From positions 1-8,193 of the forward strand of contig JAFUUM010000199.1 in the NCBI GenBank assembly GCA_017477805.1: 8,193 nt of DNA, read 5' to 3'. The notes beneath the pieces were generated by a model. The model searched no databases, had not been told where the DNA came from, and saw nothing but the letters and a program-made list of their open reading frames with translations. Within the stretch, counting starts at the first letter, position 1, and each line of letters begins with the position of its first letter. This DNA comes from Lachnospiraceae bacterium (GTDB taxonomy: Bacteria; Bacillota; Clostridia; Lachnospirales; Lachnospiraceae). Both the position numbers and the translations under genes were made by a program. This document shows positions 1 through 4,339 of this stretch, piece after piece.

Positions 1-158
1 ACTACTTCACTGCTCCGGGCATTCCTGTTGATGGAGGTGATGCCAATGATACCGATGATCAACGCGATGATGATCCCGGTACTGCCCATCAGCAGAAACT
101 TTCCTTTGACGGTACTGAGCAGGGGTTGCTTTACAGCTGTTTGATCCTTTTTACTCAT
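1..158 (-). CDS. Methyl-accepting chemotaxis protein, N-terminal fragment
   Basis: Only the first 52 codons are in the window; the gene continues past position 1. The start codon (156-158 on the plus strand) is preceded by a good Shine-Dalgarno, AAAGGAG, eight bases away (167-173). The protein begins with a charged, lysine-containing stretch ending in VKGKFLLMGS, then has one strongly hydrophobic segment at about residues 21-43 rich in Ile/Leu/Gly, then the polar sequence TSINRNARSS. That order (basic cytoplasmic tail, first membrane helix, start of a sensory domain) is how transmembrane chemoreceptors of clostridia begin, and the KGKFLLMG and TSINRN strings resemble that group. The sensory, HAMP and signalling domains lie outside the window, so the call rests on the N-terminus alone. 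A membrane-bound sensor histidine kinase could start similarly. It is transcribed divergently from everything else here. Confidence 0.6.
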   Translation of the reverse strand, partial: MSKKDQTAVKQPLLSTVKGKFLLMGSTGIIIALIIGIIGITSINRNARSSEV

Positions 159-211
159 ACGTAGGACTCCTTTTTCTGATAAGAATGATAAAAATACTTT
201 ACAAATAACGA

Positions 212-240
212 CTGAAGTAAAGATGATTAAATAGTATACT
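212..240 (+). promoter_or_regulatory. Possible sigma-A promoter in the divergent region
   Basis: A TATACT -10 element (235-240) lies 17 bases after CTGAAG (212-217), which matches only three of six -35 positions. The region is AT-rich, as expected upstream of a promoter. It would transcribe the riboswitch-like stretch, the gene remnant and possibly aroD. The -35 is weak, so this is tentative. Confidence 0.3.
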
Positions 241-324
241 CATTTATGCGTAAAAACAATAAATATTCAGTTAAATTTAGGGAAAGTCCAACCTATTTGC
301 TTTTCTGTCAAATCGCATTTTGCG

Positions 325-360
325 CAAGGGAATGGCAAAACCTGCGGTGACGAAACCCCG
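325..360 (+). ncRNA. Possible partial or degraded c-di-GMP-I (GEMM) riboswitch
   Basis: The string GGCAAAACCTGCGGTGACG followed by AAACC resembles the core of class I c-di-GMP riboswitches, in which GGCAAA-CC opens a short hairpin with a GNRA loop and is followed by GACGCAAAGCC. Here GTGA could be the tetraloop inside CCTGCG-GTGA-CG, but the closing CAGG half is absent, as though cut short. A separate CCCC-GTAA-GGGG hairpin follows at about 356-367. An expected P3 half cannot be assigned with confidence. The context is suggestive because a diguanylate cyclase and a chemoreceptor are nearby, but the match was made by eye and could be chance. Confidence 0.25.
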
Positions 361-375
361 TAAGGGGTATATAAT
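347..375 (+). promoter_or_regulatory. Candidate sigma-A promoter upstream of the remnant and aroD
   Basis: A perfect TATAAT (370-375) lies 17 bases after GTGACG (347-352), which matches four of six -35 positions. Transcription would begin near 382 and run through the gene remnant into aroD, giving a leader of nearly 290 bases. No better promoter was found closer to aroD. The -35 overlaps the riboswitch-like string, so only one of the two readings may be real. Confidence 0.4.
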
Positions 376-609
376 GAGGGTTGTGGCGATGATTTCTGCG
401 GTTGGGATAACTGGAAAGAAGCCAACAAAGAAGGCTTTGACTGTACCGTGACCTTTAAACGGGAAGAGAACCGCATTATCACCATTACGGAGAATCAGGG
501 CCTGAGTCTGAAAGTCATTACCACCATCGAAGATAAGCCCAAGGAAGTTTACGTGGCGCTTACCGGTGACCAGTGCGCCATCACGGGCATTCGCGTGTCA
601 AATCCCTGA
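364..609 (+). pseudogene. 3' remnant of a secreted beta-sandwich, carbohydrate-binding-like gene
   Basis: The frame from just after the TAA at 361-363 to the TGA at 607-609 encodes 81 residues with good protein character but no ATG and no usable ribosome binding site. It contains GWDNWKEANKEGFDCTVTF and ends in VYVALTGDQCAITGIRVSNP. Alternating hydrophobic strands (CTVTFKR, RIITITEN, LSLKVITT, VYVALTG, CAITGIRVS) suggest the last part of a beta-sandwich. Endings of the type ALTGDQCA-TNIR occur, from memory, in extracellular carbohydrate-active proteins of Lachnospiraceae; that family link is not proven here. No frame upstream continues the domain, so the 5' part seems to have been deleted rather than frameshifted. 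The sequence after the break is not full of stops, so the loss may be recent. Confidence 0.5.
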
Positions 610-668
610 TCCCGGAAGCGGGAATGCAGGACCGGAGAAATATAAGATACAGAAGACAGAAGAAAGAT

Positions 669-1490
669 ATGAACAAAAAAGTAGTAAGACTCGGAAACGT
701 GACATTGGGCGGTGATCATACACCGGCAGTATGCGTTTCCCTCATCGGAAAAACAAAAGAAGAAGTCCTGAAACAGGCGGAAGGCTTTCGGGAACACCGG
801 GCGGATGTGGCGGAACTGCGTGCGGATCACATCTTAAGCGAAGTCAGAAGACGGGAAAGCGGCACCGGAGAAGCCTGTATCGCAGGTCTTTTGCCGGATC
901 TTCGAAAGGCTCTTGGGGATACTCCCTTGATCTTTACCATCCGTACAAAAAATGAGGGGGGAGAGCTGGAGATCACGCCCGAGGCCTATGCCCGTCTGAA
1001 CACCCAGGCAGCAGGCAGCGGCCAGGTGGATGCGGTGGATCTGGAATACGGCATGGTGGAGGCTTTCCGGAAAGAGAAGGGGAAAGACCTTCTTGCGACC
1101 GTGAAGTCGGCTGCTGTGGCTGCAGATGTACCCGTGATCGCGTCCTTCCATGATTTTGAAAAGACGCCTTCCAAAGAAGAGCTTACATCCATTTTTTTCG
1201 GGATGGAAAAGACCGGCGCGGATGTGGCGAAGATCGCAGTGATGCCCAAAACGGCCAAAGATGTCTTAACCCTCCTTTCCGCATCGGAAACGGCGTCCCG
1301 GGATCTTTCCTGTCCCGTCATTGCCATCTCCATGGGAAAGTTGGGAGCTGCCAGCAGACTCTGCGGCGGGACCTTTGGATCCTGTCTGACTTTTGCGGCG
1401 GCATCTGCCGCGCCCGGAACCGGCAGCGGCTCGGCACCCGGTCAGATGGATGTTTCCCTTGTCCGGAATGTTCTGCAGACGCAGAAATAG
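669..1490 (+). CDS. aroD: 3-dehydroquinate dehydratase, type I
   Basis: Cytoplasmic enzyme of the shikimate pathway; it converts 3-dehydroquinate to 3-dehydroshikimate through a Schiff base. At 273 residues it is slightly longer than the usual roughly 250. Family landmarks are in order: AELRADH (48-54; E49 and R51 bind substrate), SFHDFEKTP with the general base H161, AKIAVMPK with the Schiff-base lysine K188, ISMGKLGAASRL with the carboxylate-binding R230, and SAPGQ (255-259). I chose ATG 669 because MNKKVVRLGNVTLGG is where the family's first strand begins; the open frame extends upstream to ATG 573, but that part overlaps the preceding gene remnant and is not protein-like. The ribosome binding site is poor (AGAAAG). 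A small Ala/Gly/Ser-rich extension (about 243-257) precedes the SAPGQ motif. No terminator follows, so transcription may continue into the acyltransferase. Confidence 0.93.
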   Translation: MNKKVVRLGNVTLGGDHTPAVCVSLIGKTKEEVLKQAEGFREHRADVAELRADHILSEVRRRESGTGEACIAGLLPDLRKALGDTPLIFTIRTKNEGGELEITPEAYARLNTQAAGSGQVDAVDLEYGMVEAFRKEKGKDLLATVKSAAVAADVPVIASFHDFEKTPSKEELTSIFFGMEKTGADVAKIAVMPKTAKDVLTLLSASETASRDLSCPVIAISMGKLGAASRLCGGTFGSCLTFAAASAAPGTGSGSAPGQMDVSLVRNVLQTQK

Positions 1491-1592
1491 GTTGACCAAC
1501 GCAACAATTGCACATGAGTAAGCAGAACTGATTCTTGTTCTCATACCTCCTTGGCCCTATCATTTTATGTGGGGAAATAAGGAGGTATTTTT
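1491..1592 (+). promoter_or_regulatory. aroD-acyltransferase leader with anti-Shine-Dalgarno
   Basis: ATACCTCCTT (1543-1552) is the exact reverse complement of AAGGAGGTAT (1579-1588), which contains the Shine-Dalgarno of the next gene. A 10-base-pair hairpin with a 26-base loop could therefore hide that ribosome binding site. An alternative upstream hairpin, AGAAC (1524-1528) with GTTCT (1537-1541), sits next to it. ATGAG (1514-1518) can also pair with CTCAT (1540-1544) and would compete for two bases of the anti-Shine-Dalgarno. No intrinsic terminator is visible here. Confidence 0.6.
1535..1563 (+). promoter_or_regulatory. Candidate promoter for the acyltransferase gene
   Basis: TTGTTC (1535-1540) and TATCAT (1558-1563, five of six) are 17 bases apart. 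Transcription would start near 1570, inside the loop of the hairpin described for this leader. The anti-Shine-Dalgarno lies in the promoter spacer and would be missing from this transcript. The -35 is weak (three of six). Confidence 0.4.
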
Positions 1593-2756
1593 ATGAAACA
1601 ACTGATCTATGAGGTATACGTGATCCTGCCGTTCATTCTGCTCTGGAGAGCACAGTTTGCCGGCAAGGAAGAGTGGAACGAGGGGTTTTTGTCTTTAGAG
1701 CAGTCTAAGGCCTTCCAGGGCTTTCTTGCAGTTTGCATCATGCTCCATCACATCGCACAGAAGACCTGTGCATCCTGGCTTCAGCCCAAGACCCGCATCG
1801 TTCACGGCCTGGATATGTTTGTGCCCGCAGGCTTTCTGATGGTTGCGGTATTCCTGTTCTTTAACGGATACGGCGTATACAAAAGCTTTCATGCAAAAGA
1901 GAATTATCTGAAAGGATATTTCGGACGCAGGATCCTTCCTGTGATCCTGGCGCTCTACAGCACCACCCTGATCTTCTTTGTGGTGAGACTCCTGGTGGGA
2001 GAGAAGATCGAAGGCATGCAGATCGTCTATTATCTGACCAGCCTGAAACTCTGCAATCCCAACACCTGGTACGTTATCGTACTGCCCTTCTTTTATCTGT
2101 TCTTTTATCTTGCATTCCGGCTGTTCAAAAAGGACGGCCTGGCAGTGACCTTTACCTGCCTGTTGGTTCTTGGCTACATGCTCCTTGGCACTGCCATCAA
2201 CCATAACGACTGGTGGATCCGCGGGGAGTGGTGGTACAACTGCAGCGCGCTCTTCCCCATCGGTATCCTCTTTGCCAAGTTTGAGGATAAGATCATTCCT
2301 CACGTGAAGAAGCATTACCGGATCTACGTTCTCGTGGCGGTCCTGGGCTTTTTACCCCTGTACCTGGGCGTTGACCAGATCGTGAACATGTTCTCTTATT
2401 ACGGAGAGAACTGGGGAGCCCCCGATACGGTATTCCGCAGAAGAGTCTGTCTATTTGCCCAGTCCATCCTGTGTGCCGATTTTGTTTTTGCATGGCTCCT
2501 TCTCGGAATGAAGGTAAAGATCGGCAATCCCTTCCTGCATTTCATGGGAAAGATCACACTGGAGTTTTATCTGATCCACGGAGTTTTTGTAGAATTGTTC
2601 GATCATACTTTTGATGGCGGAGTAAAGTCACCCTTCCCCATCAAGATCGTGTTCTTCTATGTGATCGCGGTATTCGTTCTCGGCGTGCCTTCGGCAGTTT
2701 TATTACAGAAGTTCCATCACCTGGTTCTTCGAAAGAACAAAAAACCGAAAAACTAA
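1593..2756 (+). CDS. Acyltransferase family 3 integral membrane protein
   Basis: A 387-residue, very hydrophobic protein with about nine or ten membrane helices, of the acyltransferase-3 (OatA/NodX-like) type, which moves acyl groups such as acetyl onto cell-surface sugars or lipids. Visible landmarks are the early SKAFQGFLAV-CIMLHH segment with the paired H52-H53 in the place of the family's conserved histidine, FFNGYGVYKSF (89-99) followed by the basic GYFGRRILPV (108-117), NTWYV (157-161), GEWWYN (211-216), and KITLEFYLIHG (320-330), characteristic of the last conserved helix. The C-terminus is a short basic tail (RKNKKPKN). There is no extracellular SGNH domain. The start has a perfect GGAGG seven bases upstream. 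The acceptor molecule cannot be told from sequence, and no cell-wall or polysaccharide genes are adjacent to suggest one. Confidence 0.8.
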   Translation: MKQLIYEVYVILPFILLWRAQFAGKEEWNEGFLSLEQSKAFQGFLAVCIMLHHIAQKTCASWLQPKTRIVHGLDMFVPAGFLMVAVFLFFNGYGVYKSFHAKENYLKGYFGRRILPVILALYSTTLIFFVVRLLVGEKIEGMQIVYYLTSLKLCNPNTWYVIVLPFFYLFFYLAFRLFKKDGLAVTFTCLLVLGYMLLGTAINHNDWWIRGEWWYNCSALFPIGILFAKFEDKIIPHVKKHYRIYVLVAVLGFLPLYLGVDQIVNMFSYYGENWGAPDTVFRRRVCLFAQSILCADFVFAWLLLGMKVKIGNPFLHFMGKITLEFYLIHGVFVELFDHTFDGGVKSPFPIKIVFFYVIAVFVLGVPSAVLLQKFHHLVLRKNKKPKN

Positions 2757-2831
2757 ATGAAAACTGCATTTAATTATTACAATCATGTTTAAAAATTATG
2801 CATGAAATTTAATATTTTTGTGAAAAATTCA

Positions 2832-2859
2832 TTGAAAGTTCGGGAAAACGTGATAAAAT
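2832..2859 (+). promoter_or_regulatory. Promoter of the HU gene
   Basis: TTGAAA (2832-2837) and TAAAAT (2854-2859) are 16 bases apart and are preceded by a very A/T-rich stretch (about 2757-2831) that could act as an UP element. Predicted start near 2866, with a leader of about 35 bases and the ribosome binding site GAAAGGGG just before ATG 2902. No terminator for the preceding acyltransferase gene is recognisable in this interval. Confidence 0.7.
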
Positions 2860-2901
2860 GGGTCTTGTCATTAAATACATACACCGAAAGGGGCGTAAAT
2901 C

Positions 2902-3186
2902 ATGAACAAAACTGAATTAGTAGATGCAATGGCAAAAGCTTCCGGTCTTTCCAAGAAAGACGCTGAGAAGGCTCTGAACGCTTTCACCGAGACCGTTGGC
3001 GCAGAACTGAAGAAGAAAGACGGAAAGGTTCAGCTCGTTGGCTTTGGTACTTTCGAGACCTCCAAGAGAGCAGCCAGAACCGGACGTAACCCTCAGACCG
3101 GTAAGGAGATCAAGATTGCTGCTTCCGTAGCACCTAAGTTCAAACCCGGTAAGGCTCTGAAGGATCTTGTTAACAAGAAGAAATAA
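2902..3186 (+). CDS. hup: HU family DNA-binding protein
   Basis: A 94-residue basic protein, the standard length for HU. It binds DNA non-specifically as a dimer, bends it and compacts the nucleoid. The N-terminus MNKTELVDAMAKASGLSKKDAEKAL forms the two-helix dimer body. VQLVGFGTFETSKRAARTGRNPQTGKEI carries the family signature GFGTF...R..R.GRNP.TG, with the Pro of GRNPQTG at the tip of the DNA-inserting arm. The C-terminus GKALKDLVNKKK is typical. It has its own promoter and terminator, so it is monocistronic. Codon use looks restricted (AAG/AAA, GCT, GGT/GGC), fitting high expression. Confidence 0.97.
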   Translation: MNKTELVDAMAKASGLSKKDAEKALNAFTETVGAELKKKDGKVQLVGFGTFETSKRAARTGRNPQTGKEIKIAASVAPKFKPGKALKDLVNKKK

Positions 3187-3200
3187 TTGAGCGTCTTACG

Positions 3201-3231
3201 AAAGAGAGTCCCGCAAAGGACTCTCTTTTTT
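3201..3231 (+). terminator. Intrinsic terminator of the HU gene
   Basis: An 11-base-pair stem, AAAGAGAGTCC (3201-3211) with GGACTCTCTTT (3218-3228), a six-base loop CGCAAA and a run of six T (3226-3231), beginning 15 bases after the HU stop codon. Confidence 0.93.
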
Positions 3232-3273
3232 GTATTATATTTTGCATTTTTTCATAAAATTGCAATAATTCCC

Positions 3274-3302
3274 TTGAAAATGGCAAGTTGATAGACTATA
3301 TT
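3274..3302 (+). promoter_or_regulatory. Promoter of the histone-H1-like gene
   Basis: TTGAAA (3274-3279) and TATATT (3297-3302) with a 17-base spacer. The predicted start near 3309 leaves a leader of about 95 bases before the gene, long for a small protein and able to fold. Confidence 0.65.
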
Positions 3303-3325
3303 TGTCTTATCTACATTGTTTTTTG

Positions 3326-3392
3326 GCTGTCTGCTCAAATTTGGATGGTTGGACAGGCCGGAAACAAAACAATCGAGGAGACAGCAAGGAGG
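3326..3392 (+). promoter_or_regulatory. Long-range stem next to the ribosome binding site
   Basis: GCTGTCT (3326-3332) pairs perfectly with AGACAGC (3379-3385). Past a single G-G mismatch, CTC (3334-3336) pairs with GAG (3375-3377). The stem ends immediately before the Shine-Dalgarno AAGGAGG (3386-3392), closing off a roughly 38-base loop. It leaves the ribosome binding site free but stacked beside a helix. It resembles no riboswitch class I can name. Confidence 0.4.
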
Positions 3393-3403
3393 AATGAAAG
3401 AGT

Positions 3404-3832
3404 ATGGCTACTAAAAAGACTGTTACTACTGCCGCTGCCGGTGCTGTTACCGCAGAGGTGGCCGCTGCCAAGAAGCCTGCAGAGAAGAAACCTGCCGCTA
3501 AGAAAGCAGCAAAGAAACCCGCAGCAAAGAAGCCTGCAGCGAAAAAGACTGCAGCTGCTAAAAAGCCCGCTGCAAAGAAGACTGCAACCGCTAAGAAAGC
3601 TGCGGCTAAAAAACCTGCCGCTAAGAAAGCAGCAGTTGCCACTGAGTATATCGTAGAATTCCAGGATCGCCAGCTGGCATTCAAAGATCTGGATAAGAAA
3701 GTTGCCAAGCAGTTAAAGGCTGCCGGCGCTGAAGCTGCCAAGAAGGTGGCTGTATACGTAAAACCCGAGGAGAACACCGCTTACATCGTAGCAGACGGTG
3801 AGCCTAAGGGCAGCGTAGCACTGTACGAATAA
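3404..3832 (+). CDS. Histone-H1-like lysine/alanine-rich protein with DUF6465-like domain
   Basis: A 142-residue protein in two parts. Residues about 22-78 are a low-complexity tail built from AAKKPAAKK-type repeats, like the C-terminal tail of histone H1 and of bacterial H1-like proteins, expected to be unfolded and to bind DNA through charge. Residues about 80-142 form a compact domain (TEYIVEFQDRQLAFKDLDKKVAKQLKAAG...KVAVYVKPEENTAYIVADGEPKGSVALYE) with strand-helix-strand-strand character, matching what I know of DUF6465 of Lachnospiraceae; the function of that domain is unknown. AAGGAGG lies 11 bases before the start, somewhat far. A nearer out-of-frame ATG (3394-3396) opens only six codons, so 3404 is preferred. 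Placement right after HU, with a separate promoter and terminator, supports a chromosome-packing role, though this is inference. Confidence 0.8.
   Translation: MATKKTVTTAAAGAVTAEVAAAKKPAEKKPAAKKAAKKPAAKKPAAKKTAAAKKPAAKKTATAKKAAAKKPAAKKAAVATEYIVEFQDRQLAFKDLDKKVAKQLKAAGAEAAKKVAVYVKPEENTAYIVADGEPKGSVALYE
3467..3637 (+). repeat. Degenerate repeats encoding AAKKPAAKK units
   Basis: Imperfect 12-15 base repeats of the form GCTAAGAAA/GCAAAGAAG CCTGC encode the Lys/Ala/Pro tail of the H1-like protein. Synonymous codons vary from unit to unit, so selection is acting on the protein rather than the DNA. Such tracts are prone to change length by slippage or recombination. Confidence 0.75.
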
Positions 3833-3838
3833 AAAAGA

Positions 3839-3883
3839 CGCCTGTGGGCGATGAGGAACGGATGACGAAAGTCATCCGTTTTT
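3839..3883 (+). terminator. Intrinsic terminator of the H1-like gene
   Basis: The main hairpin is AACGGATGAC (3857-3866), a GAAA tetraloop, and GTCATCCGTT (3871-3880), followed by a T-rich tail from 3879. A smaller hairpin, CGCC-TGTG-GGCG (3839-3850), sits between the stop codon and the terminator. Confidence 0.92.
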
Positions 3884-3896
3884 CGTTTCCTTTTCT

Positions 3897-3924
3897 TTTA
3901 CAAAAAGCGGATATTTGATACAAT
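3897..3924 (+). promoter_or_regulatory. Promoter of the small acidic protein-GGDEF operon
   Basis: TTTACA (3897-3902) and TACAAT (3919-3924) with a 16-base spacer, directly after the preceding terminator. The leader of about 43 bases contains a small hairpin, AGGAC (3941-3945) with GTCCT (3953-3957), before the GAGG ribosome binding site. Confidence 0.65.
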
Positions 3925-3973
3925 AAAAGATAACCATAAGAGGACGAAAAATGTCCTAAAGAAGAGGAATTGT

Positions 3974-4330
3974 ATGAAAAAGTCGGAATGTGTGGAAGCA
4001 CTGAGAAAACGCGGATATGACTGCGAGGAAGAGGGCAGCGTCGTCATCGTTTACGGCGAGACGGACGAGAAAGCCATCCGCCGCGTTCTTTCGGAGATCG
4101 GATATAAAGCAAGCTTCGGAATTTCTTCCCGGACAAGGAAGACCGAGAAAGATGAGGAACGGGTCGGGATCTCCGATGACGAAGAAATGATGCCGGAGAT
4201 CGAGGACGATAAACCTGCGGTGGAAGAAAGCGCAGTAGAAGCGGAATCTTCCATCGAAGAAGTAGAAGAGCAAATGGACATCTTCCGTGTGGATGATGCC
4301 CACCAGACCAGCATTTTCGATTTCCTGTGA
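3974..4330 (+). CDS. Small acidic protein with two C-terminal clamp-binding-like motifs
   Basis: I do not recognise a named family. The 118 residues divide into an N-terminal domain of about 50 residues with helix-strand-helix-strand character (KSECVEALRKRGY, then SVVIVYG, then DEKAIRRVLSEIGY, then KASFGI), a strongly acidic and probably disordered linker (about 55-99), and a short C-terminal tail. The tail contains QMDIF (100-104) and QTSIF (111-115, followed by DFL and the stop). Both fit the bacterial beta-sliding-clamp-binding consensus, Gln-x-[Ser/Asp]-[Leu/Ile/Met]-Phe, known from replicative and repair polymerases. I infer, without proof, a protein tethered to the replication clamp. 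It has its own promoter, and the Shine-Dalgarno of the next gene overlaps its stop codon, so it is probably co-translated with the diguanylate cyclase. Confidence 0.8.
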   Translation: MKKSECVEALRKRGYDCEEEGSVVIVYGETDEKAIRRVLSEIGYKASFGISSRTRKTEKDEERVGISDDEEMMPEIEDDKPAVEESAVEAESSIEEVEEQMDIFRVDDAHQTSIFDFL

Positions 4331-4339
4331 GGTGACGAC

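Larger units (their letters stand above)
159..363. other. AT-rich divergent intergenic region, no intact gene
   Basis: This separates the minus-strand chemoreceptor from the plus-strand genes. It is clearly richer in A/T than the flanking coding DNA. It holds the chemoreceptor ribosome binding site, candidate plus-strand promoter elements (212-240 and 347-375) and a riboswitch-like string at about 325-360. An open frame of 34 codons starts at ATG 246 but has no ribosome binding site and no protein-like character. No convincing promoter for the minus-strand gene was found. Confidence 0.6.

Noticed and set aside
246..350. 34-codon open frame starting at ATG 246
   Set aside because: No ribosome binding site, no recognisable composition, and it lies across the promoter and riboswitch-like region.
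573..668. Upstream in-frame extension of aroD from ATG 573
   Set aside because: The extra 32 residues are not protein-like, overlap the preceding remnant and extend past the family's normal N-terminus.
1695..2315. Long minus-strand open frame opposite the acyltransferase
   Set aside because: The plus-strand protein has clear membrane-family motifs and a strong ribosome binding site; the minus frame has neither.
3467..3637. Possible CRISPR-like or tandem DNA repeat array
   Set aside because: The units are contiguous, imperfect and in frame, with no spacers; they encode the lysine/alanine tail.
3288..3656. 122-codon plus-strand frame overlapping the H1-like gene
   Set aside because: Its Leu/Arg/Pro-rich repeats are the frame-shifted reading of the AAKKPAAKK repeats, and it has no ribosome binding site.
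3307..3777. 156-codon minus-strand Ala/Phe-rich frame
   Set aside because: It is the antisense reading of the lysine/alanine repeats; no start signals.
4304..4327. Eukaryotic/archaeal PCNA-type PIP box reading of the C-terminus QTSIFDFL
   Set aside because: The spacing partly fits, but in a bacterium the beta-clamp pentapeptide reading is the sensible one; similarity to a PIP box is probably convergent.
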